This document shows, piece after piece, positions 41,910-51,721 of a stretch of 64,000 nucleotides of DNA (positions are counted from its first letter, which is position 1; every line of letters begins with the position of its first letter). The position numbers were made by a program, and so were the translations under genes. The DNA is from Bacillota bacterium. GTDB lineage: Bacteria > Bacillota > Clostridia > Acetivibrionales > DTU013. The stretch is taken from the NCBI GenBank assembly GCA_023411575.1, contig JAEYOP010000049.1, forward strand, positions 1-64,000, written 5' to 3'. The notes beneath the pieces were generated by a model. That model was not told the origin of the DNA and made no database searches. It saw only the letters and a list, made by a program, of their open reading frames with translations.

Positions 41910-43928
41910 ATGCAAGGGATTCCTATTGTGCAAGAACTCCTGCTAAAGGAGACAAAAATCCTGTCCGGTACGCAAAATGACGCCGTACTGCTCCTTTCAA
42001 AGGACGGAAGCGGCTTGTCCCTCTCCCAGTTGGTACGGCACAGCGAGCGCTATCTGACTTTTTTTATCGAGTTGCTGGAGGACCACAGCATTCCGATGAA
42101 TTTCTTTTTCTACAGCCGGGAGGAACCGCAGGGGAAACCCGCGTTCAACCTTCGTTTCGGCATCATGCCCCGCATAAGGACATTGATCTGCATTGATACG
42201 CAATGGCTGGATGCCCGCGTGCTTTTTCCCGAAAACAACGAAGGGCAGCTTAAAGTCGTTTGTCACGGAAGAAGGCTGGAGCCGAACGAAATCCATCATG
42301 TCACGTTTACGAATTATCCCTGCTTCCATGATGTACAGGTCCGGCTGTCGGAAATACAGCTTACGGACACCCCGCCGCAGGAGTATCCTTTGCCGGACGT
42401 CCGGCTGATTGATGAAATGGGGCAATACAAGCGGAAGGATTGGCCGCAGAAGGTGGGGAATCTCGGGGAGCTTCGGGGTCGGCTGCAGCATTTCGACGCC
42501 TCCCTGCCCGAAGGGTATCCTTTCTCCAACTGGAGCTCCTTCGGCGGATGGAAATCGAAGAAGCTGGCGGAGGGCACGGGGTTTTTCTCCAGGATCAAGG
42601 CGGAAGGTCGCTGGTGGCTGGTGGACCCGGAAGGGTATGCCTTTTTCAGCATGGGACCGGATTGCGTGGTAGCCAGGGCGGACTGCCGGGTGGACGGGAT
42701 CGAGAAATTTATGGATTGGCTGCCGGACCGGGAGGACCCCGAGTACGGAGGCATGTTTGACGGCTGGAGGGGAAAATTCAACATCCCCAGAAGGCGGCAG
42801 GCCAGGCTGTTTTCCTTTGAGCAGGCGAACCTCTACAGGGTGTTCGGGAGCGAATGGTATCCAAAATGGAGCAGCATTATGGAAAGGCAGCTGAAGCAGT
42901 GCGGCATGAACACGCTGGGCAACTGGTCCGACCGGAAGCTCCTGGGCAGGATGGACCTTCCGTATGTCACCATGCTGCCGCGCTTCCCTTCGACGGAACA
43001 AAAAATATTTCGGGATTTCCCGGATGTCTTCAGCCCGGAATACGGCGAAGACGCCGCAAAGGCGGCGGAAGAGCTGCGGGCCGGCTGCCGGGATCCGCTC
43101 ATGATCGGATACTTCCTGAGCAATGAACCTGCGTGGGCCTTTGTGGATAACCTGGTCCTTGCGGATGAGGTACTTTACAATCCCGCTCGGACGGTTTGCC
43201 GGGAAAGATTGATCGGCTTCCTGAGGGAAAGGTACGAGGATATCGAAGAGCTCAATAAAGCCTGGAACCAGGACTTCGGCAGCTTTAACGACCTGTATGC
43301 GCCCCTCCGGCAGGTTTCACGCCGGTCGGAGGAAGCCGGCCGCGATATGCGCGAATTCTCCCGGCTCATGATGAAAGCCTATGTGGAGATCCCCTCCAAA
43401 GCGTGCCGGGCTGCGGACCCCAACCATATGAACCTGGGTCTGCGCTGGGCCTGGATTTCCGACCCGGACGTCGTGACGGGGTGGCAGAATTTTGATGTGT
43501 TCTCCATCAACTGCTATGCGCTGGATCCGACCCCGGCGCTGGACAATGTGCAAAAGCTCCAGGTGGACCTTCCGGTCATGATCGGCGAATTCCACTTCGG
43601 GGCCCTCGACAGCGGGTTGACGGCAACGGGCCTGGAAGGCGTGCTGACGCAGAAGGACCGGGGACTGGCCTACCGGTATTATTGCGAGCGCGTGGCCAAG
43701 CATCCTTATGGCGTGGGCTGCCATTATTTCCAGTGCTATGACCAGTTCGCCCTGGGACGTTTCGACGGTGAGAATTACAACATCGGCCTCTTTGATATCT
43801 GCTCCCAGCCGTACAGGGAGATGATGGACGCCATTCGTACCTGCAGCGAGGGGATTTATCAGGTCGCCTCCGGTTTGAAAGAGCCGGCGGAGCAAAAGCC
43901 GGAATCCATACCGATGATCGCCTATTAA
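41910..43928 (+). CDS. Clan GH-A glycoside hydrolase (agarase/GH42-like, family unclear)
   Basis: A 672-residue protein. After an N-terminal beta-rich domain (about 1-190), a barrel domain begins with GTGFFSRIKAEGRWWLVDPEGYAFFSMG, as in GH50/GH42-like and agarase-type proteins. YFLSNEPAWAF carries the probable acid/base Glu and LPVMIGEFHFGALDSG the probable nucleophile. No signal peptide. The exact CAZy family is not recognisable by eye, so the substrate is open; beta-galactan or a related linkage is possible. CGAGGTGA precedes ATG 41910. It is followed by the mutarotase-like gene 79 bases later and stands between importers 2 and 3. Confidence 0.72.
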   Translation: MQGIPIVQELLLKETKILSGTQNDAVLLLSKDGSGLSLSQLVRHSERYLTFFIELLEDHSIPMNFFFYSREEPQGKPAFNLRFGIMPRIRTLICIDTQWLDARVLFPENNEGQLKVVCHGRRLEPNEIHHVTFTNYPCFHDVQVRLSEIQLTDTPPQEYPLPDVRLIDEMGQYKRKDWPQKVGNLGELRGRLQHFDASLPEGYPFSNWSSFGGWKSKKLAEGTGFFSRIKAEGRWWLVDPEGYAFFSMGPDCVVARADCRVDGIEKFMDWLPDREDPEYGGMFDGWRGKFNIPRRRQARLFSFEQANLYRVFGSEWYPKWSSIMERQLKQCGMNTLGNWSDRKLLGRMDLPYVTMLPRFPSTEQKIFRDFPDVFSPEYGEDAAKAAEELRAGCRDPLMIGYFLSNEPAWAFVDNLVLADEVLYNPARTVCRERLIGFLRERYEDIEELNKAWNQDFGSFNDLYAPLRQVSRRSEEAGRDMREFSRLMMKAYVEIPSKACRAADPNHMNLGLRWAWISDPDVVTGWQNFDVFSINCYALDPTPALDNVQKLQVDLPVMIGEFHFGALDSGLTATGLEGVLTQKDRGLAYRYYCERVAKHPYGVGCHYFQCYDQFALGRFDGENYNIGLFDICSQPYREMMDAIRTCSEGIYQVASGLKEPAEQKPESIPMIAY

Positions 43929-44007
43929 GGAAAATTTCTGCTTGCCGGCGGCAGGGGCGGTGGGGTAAACTGGGGATAAGGCTCTTATCGTTCAGGAGGA
44001 AAACAGC

Positions 44008-44868
44008 ATGAATGAAATCGTGATCCAAAACGACCGGCTGAAAGTGCTCATCGCCAAACCAGGTACGGTCTACGCGGGTTCCAGGTTCGACTGGACCGGG
44101 TTCGTCACACAGGTGATTCTGGACGGCAGCCATACCTTCTGCGCGTATGAATCCCTTGTTCCGGGCAAGGGAACGGGCGGGATCGGCTTATGCGGCGCCT
44201 TCGATGAAATTGGCTATAACGAGGCGGAACCGGGAGACTATTTTCCGAAGCCGGGAATCGGACTGCTCCGGAAAAGCAGTGACGGGCCTTATTCCTTCTG
44301 GGAACAATATGAAGTCCTTCCTTCCGCCATACGGACGGAGACGCGGGAGGATTCCGCCGGTTTTGTCTGCGTGTCGCCCGAATGCGGCGGATATTCCTTT
44401 ACCCTGGAGAAAACCCTGTCCCTTGAGGGAAACAGGCTTTTGCTCCGCTGCCGCCTGGAGAATACGGGGTCGAAGCCAATCGAAACGGAAGAGTTCGTTC
44501 ACAATTTCCTGTGCGTGGACAATACGCCCATCGGGGAGGATTATACCATCCGGCTTCCATACCGGCCGGAGTTTGATGTCAAGCTCGGAGAAATCCGGAT
44601 CCGGGAGGACGGATTTGCCTGCAAAACGCATGAGGAGGACAGCTTCTATCTTTTCGTCAACGGGTACGAAGGGGTGCGGCCGCACTACTGGGAGCTGCGA
44701 TGCAACGCCCGCGGGGCCGGCGTCCGGGAAACCGGCGACTTTCCCGTTTCCGGCTTCCACATCTGGGGGAAGGACCATGTGATCAGCCCGGAGATCTTTC
44801 TGAAAATTGCTTTAAAGCCCGGCGAAGCTGGGGAATGGGAAAGAGCCTACGAGTTCTTTTCCTGGTGA
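44008..44868 (+). CDS. Galactose-mutarotase-fold protein, unknown specificity
   Basis: A 286-residue protein with features of the aldose 1-epimerase-like beta-sandwich: DRLKVLIAKPGTVYAGSRFDWTGFV at the start, YSFTLEKTLSLEGNRLLLRCRLENTGSKPIETEEFVHNFL in the centre and the final SPEIFLKIALKPGE. Family members epimerise sugars or act as accessory sugar-binding proteins; the catalytic His and Glu cannot be assigned with certainty (VHNF is a candidate). CAGGAGGA precedes the ATG. It follows the GH-A hydrolase and may convert the anomer released by it. Confidence 0.65.
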   Translation: MNEIVIQNDRLKVLIAKPGTVYAGSRFDWTGFVTQVILDGSHTFCAYESLVPGKGTGGIGLCGAFDEIGYNEAEPGDYFPKPGIGLLRKSSDGPYSFWEQYEVLPSAIRTETREDSAGFVCVSPECGGYSFTLEKTLSLEGNRLLLRCRLENTGSKPIETEEFVHNFLCVDNTPIGEDYTIRLPYRPEFDVKLGEIRIREDGFACKTHEEDSFYLFVNGYEGVRPHYWELRCNARGAGVRETGDFPVSGFHIWGKDHVISPEIFLKIALKPGEAGEWERAYEFFSW

Positions 44869-44969
44869 GCATACGGAAAGGGGCCGCCTGAAAGACGGCC
44901 TCCGTCCACTTCTTAAAAAAGACTACATTTCCCTTAAAAAAGCGGACTCCCATATAAAAAAAGCTATGC

Positions 44970-44997
44970 TAGAATAAAAATATAATTCATGAATTAT
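44970..44997 (+). promoter_or_regulatory. -10 box and 16-bp palindrome before importer 3
   Basis: TAGAAT (44970-44975) is followed by the perfect palindrome ATAATTCATGAATTAT (44982-44997) at the expected transcription start, a good operator candidate for importer 3. Confidence 0.5.
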
Positions 44998-45033
44998 TTT
45001 CATTTCAAATTTTATAATAGCGGGAGGAAGTTT

Positions 45034-46563
45034 ATGAAAAGGGTACTCTCACTTGTTCTGTGCCTCGTATTGTTTCTATCGTTGGGCACATCGGTTTTTG
45101 CATTGACCTCCGTTCCAATCAAAGGCATCCTCGTGAACAGCAGCATTACAATAGAAGTGGGCCAGTCTTCCGTGCTTTCTGCCAGTTTTACTCCGAAAAA
45201 TACAACGCAGAAGCTCCTTGTATATAAAGTGTGGGACAAAAACGTAGCCACCGTTGACGCGAACGGGCTGGTTACCGGCGTAAGCGTGGGTAAAACCGTC
45301 ATTACGGTTACCAGCTCATCGGACAAGACCATAAGCGACAAATGTGTCGTTACCGTTACACAGCCGCCCCAGACCAAGATCACCATATTCTACGCCAATG
45401 GGGACCCGCTGCATTTGCAGCTTGTAAAAGACAGGATCGACTCCTTTATGAAAAAATATCCCTATTATAAAATCGAGGATATTACCATAACGGCCGCCTC
45501 CTACATCGACGGTCTCAGGACCAAGGACGCCGTCGGCGAATTCCCGGATCTGGTGGAAGCCAGAGACGTACCCACCTGGGTCCGAGCGGGCAAGTTTGCC
45601 GAAATGCCGGACGAATTGACCTCCCTGTTCAAAGATCCGCCGCTGCTGGATGGCAAGTCCTACTGTGTTCCCTTCTCCTCCGCAAACAACATGGGATTTT
45701 TCTACAATAAGAAAATGTTTGCCGACTACAGCCTGAAGGAACCCAAGACCTATGCCGAATTCCTGAGCCTGTGCGACAAGCTGAAGGCAAAGGGTGTAGC
45801 CCCGCTGGTGGTGGGAAACAGGGACATATTCCATGTAGGCTTCCTCTGGTCCCAGTACTGGCTGGACCGGGTGACGGCCGACAATCCGGACTGGATCGGC
45901 TACCGGTACAAGGGCAAGGTTCATTTCACGGATAAGAATGTGGCGGATTGCTTTACCGCCTATACGGATCTGTTCAAAAAGGGCTATGTGGAAAAAGGCT
46001 TTGCCAGCACGGCGGATAATCAAATCGCCTCCGTCCTGGTAAGCGGCAAGGCGGCGATGTTCTTCTCCGGAACGCACATGTTCAGCCAGATCAAGGCCGC
46101 CGACCCGAACTTTGCGTTCAGTTGGTTCCCCATGCCGACGGAGGATGGAAAGATCAATATGATCGGCGGGCCGCAGCTCAATGGCTGGACCTATTCGACA
46201 GCCTGCGCCCAGGACGCCCGTAAAAAGGCGGAGGCTATTACCTGGATCAAATGGTTCTTCCAGAAGGAAAACTATACGGATTACGTGCAGAAGATGTCGT
46301 TCATCCCGACGACAAAAGCGCAGTATACGCTGACGTACCCGGTGGCGGACATGTCCAAGGTACTGGATGCGGTGAACACCTGTGAAAATCTGCAGCTTCA
46401 ATGGAACAACAACTGGGGCATCAATGAAATACCGCCGGCTTTCAGGAACTTCGCCTACAAGATCGCCCAGGAATGGGCCACAGGCAGCACCAGCATAGCC
46501 GATGGGCTGAAGAAGCTGGACGTCGAGTGGGATATCGAGGCGAAAAGCTTCCGGCCGAACTGA
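45034..46563 (+). CDS. Big_2-fused extracellular solute-binding protein (importer 3)
   Basis: A 509-residue secreted protein with signal peptide MKRVLSLVLCLVLFLSLGTS and no lipobox. It has a Big_2 domain at about residues 22-108 (ILVNSSITIEVGQSSVLSAS, NVATVDANGLVTGVSVGKT) and a family 1 extracellular binding domain (SFMKKYPYYKIEDITITAASY, NNMGFFYNKKMFADYSLKEPKTY). It comes first in a binding protein, permease, permease, kinase, regulator set. The binding domain resembles classic maltose-type SBPs more than importer 1 or 2. GGGAGG precedes ATG 45034. Confidence 0.9.
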   Translation: MKRVLSLVLCLVLFLSLGTSVFALTSVPIKGILVNSSITIEVGQSSVLSASFTPKNTTQKLLVYKVWDKNVATVDANGLVTGVSVGKTVITVTSSSDKTISDKCVVTVTQPPQTKITIFYANGDPLHLQLVKDRIDSFMKKYPYYKIEDITITAASYIDGLRTKDAVGEFPDLVEARDVPTWVRAGKFAEMPDELTSLFKDPPLLDGKSYCVPFSSANNMGFFYNKKMFADYSLKEPKTYAEFLSLCDKLKAKGVAPLVVGNRDIFHVGFLWSQYWLDRVTADNPDWIGYRYKGKVHFTDKNVADCFTAYTDLFKKGYVEKGFASTADNQIASVLVSGKAAMFFSGTHMFSQIKAADPNFAFSWFPMPTEDGKINMIGGPQLNGWTYSTACAQDARKKAEAITWIKWFFQKENYTDYVQKMSFIPTTKAQYTLTYPVADMSKVLDAVNTCENLQLQWNNNWGINEIPPAFRNFAYKIAQEWATGSTSIADGLKKLDVEWDIEAKSFRPN

Positions 46564-46589
46564 CGCATCCGATAAAACATAGGAAGTAG

Positions 46590-46624
46590 ATAGACCTCCT
46601 GGTACGCCATATCAGGAGGTCTAT
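46590..46624 (+). other. Perfect 12-bp hairpin between binding protein and permease genes
   Basis: ATAGACCTCCTG (46590-46601) and CAGGAGGTCTAT (46613-46624) enclose an 11-base loop. No T run follows, so it is probably an mRNA processing or stability hairpin that raises binding protein over permease levels, rather than a full terminator. Confidence 0.7.
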
Positions 46625-46656
46625 AAATTAGAGAATCGAATTTACGAGGTGAAAGA

Positions 46657-47547
46657 ATGCATCGTTCAAGCTTAAAACGGGAAAAATCGCTGTTGCTGTT
46701 CATCCTTCCCGCATTTGTCCTCTATACGGTCTTTGTCATCGGACCCGCCGTCAGCAGTATTTATCTGAGCTTCACGTCCTGGGACGGGATTACGGACGCT
46801 ACCATGAAATTCATCGGCCTGGGAAACTACATCGACATGTTCAAAAGCGCAAGGTTTTACGGGGCTCTCAAGCATACCGTCCTCATTGCGGTGTCCTTTA
46901 CCGTGCTGGCAAACGCCGTCGCGCTGCTCCTGGCGCTGATGGTGGACAATGTGAAATACGGAAAAAGCTTTTTCCGGAGCGCCTTTTATGTGCCGGTCCT
47001 TATCAGCGGCATTATAACGGGCTTTATCTGGAGCATCATGTTCAACTACAGCTTTGGGATCGTCAATTCCGTGCTCAGCAAACTGCACCTGGATTTCCTG
47101 GTGACCGATTTTCTGGGGCGCTCGCCCAATGCCCTGGTGTCCATCATTTTTGTGCTGGTCTGGCAGCTTGCGGGATATTACATGGTGATTTATCTGGCAG
47201 GCCTGCAGGGAATCCCCGTGGAACTGGTGGAAGCGGCTAAAATAGACGGGGCGAACAAATGGCAGCAGTTTAAAAGCGTAACCTTTCCGTTGCTGGCGGG
47301 TTCCTTTACGATCAATCTAACCCTTGCCCTGATCAACGGCTTCAAATTCTTCGACCAGATCCTGGTCATGACGGACGGGGGCCCCGGCTTCGACACGGAA
47401 AACCTCACCTACATCATTTACAAGGTGGCCTTCGGGGAACTGCGGCAGGGGTACGGAACCGCCCTGGCGATCATCCTGTTCCTGATCATTATTGTCCTTG
47501 GAACATTCCAAGTACGGTTCCTTAGAACGAGGGAGGTGCAGCTCTGA
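46657..47547 (+). CDS. ABC sugar importer permease, MalF/UgpA type (importer 3)
   Basis: A 296-residue permease with six hydrophobic segments and EAA loop EAAKIDGANKWQQFKSVTFP. KFFDQILVMTDGGPGFDTENLTYIIY is the C-terminal signature of MalF-type proteins. It follows the binding protein after the 12-bp hairpin, with ACGAGGTG as ribosome site. It pairs with the next permease. Controlled probably by the kinase/regulator pair that ends this cluster. Confidence 0.93.
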   Translation: MHRSSLKREKSLLLFILPAFVLYTVFVIGPAVSSIYLSFTSWDGITDATMKFIGLGNYIDMFKSARFYGALKHTVLIAVSFTVLANAVALLLALMVDNVKYGKSFFRSAFYVPVLISGIITGFIWSIMFNYSFGIVNSVLSKLHLDFLVTDFLGRSPNALVSIIFVLVWQLAGYYMVIYLAGLQGIPVELVEAAKIDGANKWQQFKSVTFPLLAGSFTINLTLALINGFKFFDQILVMTDGGPGFDTENLTYIIYKVAFGELRQGYGTALAIILFLIIIVLGTFQVRFLRTREVQL

Positions 47548-47548
47548 G

Positions 47549-48376
47549 ATGAAGACCGAAAAAAAGGGAAGCTGGGCCATGCTGAGCAGTACGGCCATCC
47601 TGTCCATTCTTTATATTTCACCGCTGTATTTCTGCCTGATCTCCGCGTTTAAAACAAACGGGGAAATCATGCGGGACCCCATTGCGTTTCCCTCCGCACT
47701 CCGTTTTGACAACTTCCTGACCTTGTGGAAGGAGACGGATTTTGCCCAGGGCTTCCTGAACAGCCTGTTCCTTACCATCGTTTCGGAAATCCTGATCATC
47801 CTGGTCATCCCCATAGCCGCCTATGCGATCGAGAGAAGCAGCCTGAAAATCGCAAAGCACATCTATATTTATTTCATAGCCGGCATGATGATTCCCTTCT
47901 ATGCCTACATGATCCCCTTGTTCAAGGAGCTGAAGCTCCTGCACCTGTTCGGGAATTATGCCGGGCCCGTGATCGTATACGTGTCCGGGGCGACGGCTTT
48001 CGGCACGCTGCTGTTCACCAGCTTTATAAAGGGGATCCCGAAGGAAATCGAGGAATCCGCCCAGATCGACGGCTGCAGCAATTTCAGGATTTTCTGGAGC
48101 ATCGTGTTTCCGCTTCTGACTCCCTGTACGTCCAGCCTGATCATTCTGAACGGCCTGGGGATCTGGAACGATTACCTGATGCCAAGCTATGTCCTGCCTT
48201 CCGGCAGGCCGAAGACCGTAAACGTGGAGATCTACAAATTCATCGGCGAGCTGGCAAGCAGGTGGGACATTGTATTTGCGGGCGCCGTGTGCGGAATCAT
48301 CCCGATCCTGATCGTCTTCGTCGCCCTCCAGAAATATTTTATCAAGGGCATTACAACCGGTGCTGCCAAAGGCTGA
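47549..48376 (+). CDS. ABC sugar importer permease, MalG/UgpE type (importer 3)
   Basis: A 275-residue permease with hydrophobic segments and EAA loop ESAQIDGCSNFRIFWSIVFP. GIWNDYLMPSYVLPS and the final GITTGAAKG are standard MalG-type features. ATG 47549 lies one base after the previous stop, with GGGAGGTG upstream, so translation is coupled. Together with 46657 it forms the importer 3 channel. Confidence 0.93.
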   Translation: MKTEKKGSWAMLSSTAILSILYISPLYFCLISAFKTNGEIMRDPIAFPSALRFDNFLTLWKETDFAQGFLNSLFLTIVSEILIILVIPIAAYAIERSSLKIAKHIYIYFIAGMMIPFYAYMIPLFKELKLLHLFGNYAGPVIVYVSGATAFGTLLFTSFIKGIPKEIEESAQIDGCSNFRIFWSIVFPLLTPCTSSLIILNGLGIWNDYLMPSYVLPSGRPKTVNVEIYKFIGELASRWDIVFAGAVCGIIPILIVFVALQKYFIKGITTGAAKG

Positions 48377-48402
48377 CAACGCTGTTTTTCATCCGGAAGG
48401 TC

Positions 48403-48411
48403 TGATATAAT
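48403..48411 (+). promoter_or_regulatory. Extended -10 promoter of the first kinase gene
   Basis: TGA followed by TATAAT (48406-48411) lies in the 68-base gap after importer 3, so the kinase/regulator pair can be expressed separately. Confidence 0.5.
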
Positions 48412-48444
48412 CGGAGTAAAGGAATAAACGCCGGAAGGCCGGAA

Positions 48445-50319
48445 ATGAAACGACTGAAAAGAGCAGGGCTTTTTAAAAGCATATTCGTCAAATTCACCAT
48501 TGCCTTTATTGCAGTGGGCTTGCTGCCCCTGCTTTTTTTCAGTTATATCTCCCTGGACAGCTTTTCCAGGAAAATGGAGGCCTTTTCGCTGCACAAGATC
48601 GAGCAAAGCGTCGCCTATGACAGCAAAAACCTGGCGAAGGTGGTATCCGACTATAACAACCTGACGAAAAACATGTACAACTATAACAGCGGAAAATACG
48701 GCAGTCTGTCGGATATCCTGAAGAATTCCGAAATTCTTGACCGCAAGGAGGGCTTTTCCGTATCCCAGAAGGAAACCCTGATGGACGTATATACGGCAAA
48801 TACCTTATATTCGGACTGGTACCTGAGCAATGTGGTCTTTATCGATTATGTCAGCGGCAAGGTTTATTCCCGGAGCAAGGACCAGTCGAAGCTGTTCAAT
48901 CCGGATTTCGATTTTCACTCCCTGGAGGGATACGATAAAGTTTTGAGCCGGGAAAGGGAGCTCACCATCCTGACGCCCCATACGGAAAGCTATTATGTAA
49001 GATCGGACCGGCGCGTGGTGACCTTTGCCCGGAACTTCCTGGATATCGACGGGCTGCCCGACAAGGTGATCCTGCTCGGCACCATTTTTCTGGATGTGGA
49101 TCTTGGCCTGTTCGAGGATGTTTTCAAGCGCACGTCGCCTGAAAACTCGGGAGAGGTCTACGTGGTGGATGTCCAGGGCCGCTGCATCTACAGTAGAAAT
49201 GCGGTTGACATCGGCCAAAAGCCGGACTGGTTTGATCGGCAGAATCCCTCTATAAGGGAACTGAATTATTCGGGGTATGTCCTGGACGAGGACGAGTACT
49301 ATATCTTTGAAAGGGTTCAGGACAGCGACTGGATTGTCCTTTACCGGGTGAATATCCGGGAAATCCTCAAGGACGTCCAGGATATCGGCAATTTTGTCAG
49401 CTTCATCATCCTTGCCTGTATCGCTGGCCTCATCCTCGTTTCCCTGATCTTCTCCAACGGCTTTTCCCTTCCTTTGAAGCGGATCACCCGCCAGATGAAG
49501 AAGGTGGAGTCCGGAAACCTGGACGTGAGCGTGGAGGTGAAATCCTCCGACGAGGTCGGGCAGCTCAGCGCGGGGTTCAACAACATGCTCCAGGAGTTGA
49601 AGGGCCATATAGACAAATCCTATCTGGCCAAGATCCGGCAGAGGGAAGCGGAGCTGACGGCCCTCAAGACGCAGATAAGGCCCCACTTTTTGTATAATAC
49701 CCTGGAAGTGATCCGTATGAGCGCGGTCGATGCGGGGGATGACAAGGCGGCCGACATGATCCATTCCTTGTCCGCGCAGTTGAAATATATGATAGGCTAC
49801 AGCGACGATACCGTCACCCTGGAACAGGAAATAGCCATGATCCGGCATTACTTTAAAATCATCGAGGTGCGGTATGACGGGAGAATCAAGCTGGAGGTCA
49901 ACATTCCCGAAGAGCTGCTGAAGCTGAAGATTCTGAAGCTTTCGCTGCAGCCCATCGTCGAAAACGCGGTGATCCATGGAATCCGCCCCAAGGAGGGCGG
50001 CGGACGGGTGCTGATCACGGGGGAAATCCGGGAGGAAAGGCTGGAGCTGTGCGTTTACGACGACGGGACGGGGATGAAGGCGGAGACGGCGGATAAAATC
50101 GACCGGCTGCTTTCCGGCCGGAAGATGGGGGAGGAGACGCCGGAGGGCTGGAAAAGCATCGGAATCAAAAACGTATATGACCGGCTGAAGATGAATTTCG
50201 GAGAAGAGTACGGGCTGGATGTCAAAAGCCGTGAAAACGTGGGGACCATTGTCAAGCTCATAATGCCAGTAATGAATGGGGTGGACGATAAGGATGATAA
50301 AGCTGCTGCTGGCGGATGA
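48445..50319 (+). CDS. YesM-type sensor histidine kinase
   Basis: A 624-residue kinase. TM1 lies at about residues 16-36 (FTIAFIAVGLLPLLFFSYI), a large extracellular Cache-like sensor follows, and TM2 near 315-340 (FVSFIILACIAGLILVSLIF). Then come a HAMP domain, the His-kinase box IRPHFLYNTLE with the phosphorylated His, and a C-terminal ATPase (PIVENAVIHGI, DDGTGM). This family pairs with AraC-type response regulators to control sugar importers. The regulator starts inside its 3' end (26-base overlap). The ligand is presumably the importer 3 sugar or its binding protein complex. Confidence 0.94.
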   Translation: MKRLKRAGLFKSIFVKFTIAFIAVGLLPLLFFSYISLDSFSRKMEAFSLHKIEQSVAYDSKNLAKVVSDYNNLTKNMYNYNSGKYGSLSDILKNSEILDRKEGFSVSQKETLMDVYTANTLYSDWYLSNVVFIDYVSGKVYSRSKDQSKLFNPDFDFHSLEGYDKVLSRERELTILTPHTESYYVRSDRRVVTFARNFLDIDGLPDKVILLGTIFLDVDLGLFEDVFKRTSPENSGEVYVVDVQGRCIYSRNAVDIGQKPDWFDRQNPSIRELNYSGYVLDEDEYYIFERVQDSDWIVLYRVNIREILKDVQDIGNFVSFIILACIAGLILVSLIFSNGFSLPLKRITRQMKKVESGNLDVSVEVKSSDEVGQLSAGFNNMLQELKGHIDKSYLAKIRQREAELTALKTQIRPHFLYNTLEVIRMSAVDAGDDKAADMIHSLSAQLKYMIGYSDDTVTLEQEIAMIRHYFKIIEVRYDGRIKLEVNIPEELLKLKILKLSLQPIVENAVIHGIRPKEGGGRVLITGEIREERLELCVYDDGTGMKAETADKIDRLLSGRKMGEETPEGWKSIGIKNVYDRLKMNFGEEYGLDVKSRENVGTIVKLIMPVMNGVDDKDDKAAAGG

Positions 50320-51526
50320 CGAGCCCGTGATCGTGCGCGGCCTGAAAAAACTGATCGATTGGAACCAACTGGGGATCGAGGTCATCGGAGAGGCCTTCGG
50401 GGGAAAACAGGCGGAACGGATGATTTTCGACTTCAAGCCGTCTATTGTCATTTCCGATATCTGCATGCCGGAGCTTTCCGGGATCGAAATCCTGAAAATG
50501 ATCCGGGAAAACGGCCTGAACACCAAGGTCATCTTTCTCAGCGGCTACAGGGATTTCAACTATGCCCGGGATGCCGTGACCCTCGGTGCCATTGATTACC
50601 TGCTGAAGCCGATTGACAAGGACCACCTGGAAGGCGCCGTACGGAAGGCAATCGCGGCGTTGGACAGGGAACTGGAGGACATCCGGCTTCGGAGCAAATT
50701 ATCCACTCTGGAGACGGAGGCCCGTGACGCCGCGGCGGATAAATACCTGGACCGGCTCGAGCTGGACCGGGTCGTACCGGAGGATATCCGGAGAATATTC
50801 GCCTCGTACGGCATGGACGGTGAAAACGGCTATTTTACTTTCCTGAGCATTGGAATCAATGACCTGATTCAGAAAAACGACGTCCTGTCGGAGCAGGAAA
50901 TGCGGCTGATCCGGTTTTCCGTTTTCAATCAGATCGCCCACTGGATCGGCCGGGACCGTGGCATTGTCTTTCATATGGGGGACCGGATCTGCGCGGTTCT
51001 GAGGGACGATGGACCGGACACCGGCGCGGAGCATTCGAAGACCGTCGCGGAAGGAATCAGGCGGCATATCAACTCCAGTCTGCATATCGGAATCACCGTG
51101 GGAATAGGGGATACCGTACAAGGGGTCCGCCAGATTCAAAAATCCCATGCCGGCTCCATGAAAATGCTGGATGAAAAGGCCCTGTCCAAAGGCGTTGCTT
51201 CGGGGGCATCCGACATCCGGAAAGTGAAGGACTATATTGAAAAGCACTATATGGAAAATATCACGCTGGATACGGTTGCGGGAATTGCCTGCATGAACGC
51301 CTACTATTTCAGCAGCTTTTTTAAAAAGCACACCGGCGAGAATTTCAAGGACTTCCTGACCCGGCTTCGAATGGAAAAGGCTTTGCAGCTATTGCTGAAT
51401 ACGGACATGAAGACCTACGAAATTGCGGAGCAGGTCGGCTTTAACGATGCCAGGCATTTCAGCGGGATGTTCCGGAAGTATTACGGCAAGAACCCCCTGG
51501 AATACAAAAACAGCCTCCATCTCTAG
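50294..51526 (+). CDS. YesN-type response regulator with AraC DNA-binding domain
   Basis: A 410-residue regulator. The receiver domain at residues 1-120 has acidic pocket ADDE, phosphorylation site Asp55 (IVISDICMPE) and the Lys switch in LLKPID. A middle linker domain is followed by the C-terminal double helix-turn-helix (LDTVAGIACMNAYYFSSFFKK, TYEIAEQVGFNDARHFSGMFRKY). It is the cognate partner of the kinase it overlaps and expected to activate importer 3 or the following importer 4. Confidence 0.94.
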   Translation: MIKLLLADDEPVIVRGLKKLIDWNQLGIEVIGEAFGGKQAERMIFDFKPSIVISDICMPELSGIEILKMIRENGLNTKVIFLSGYRDFNYARDAVTLGAIDYLLKPIDKDHLEGAVRKAIAALDRELEDIRLRSKLSTLETEARDAAADKYLDRLELDRVVPEDIRRIFASYGMDGENGYFTFLSIGINDLIQKNDVLSEQEMRLIRFSVFNQIAHWIGRDRGIVFHMGDRICAVLRDDGPDTGAEHSKTVAEGIRRHINSSLHIGITVGIGDTVQGVRQIQKSHAGSMKMLDEKALSKGVASGASDIRKVKDYIEKHYMENITLDTVAGIACMNAYYFSSFFKKHTGENFKDFLTRLRMEKALQLLLNTDMKTYEIAEQVGFNDARHFSGMFRKYYGKNPLEYKNSLHL

Positions 51527-51721
51527 GAACCCGGACCTTTCTTGCAAATTGCAATAATATTAAATAAATCTGCAACATTTTAAATTTTCTCGCAATGGGG
51601 AGTTTGCTATACTGATTATCGTGTGATAACTATTTCGCGAAAAGTTATTCAGATTCATTTCGATTTCCTCAGGTTGAAAGAGTTCTGCAATCGGACGGTA
51701 CAAAATGAAGGAGGATTTATA

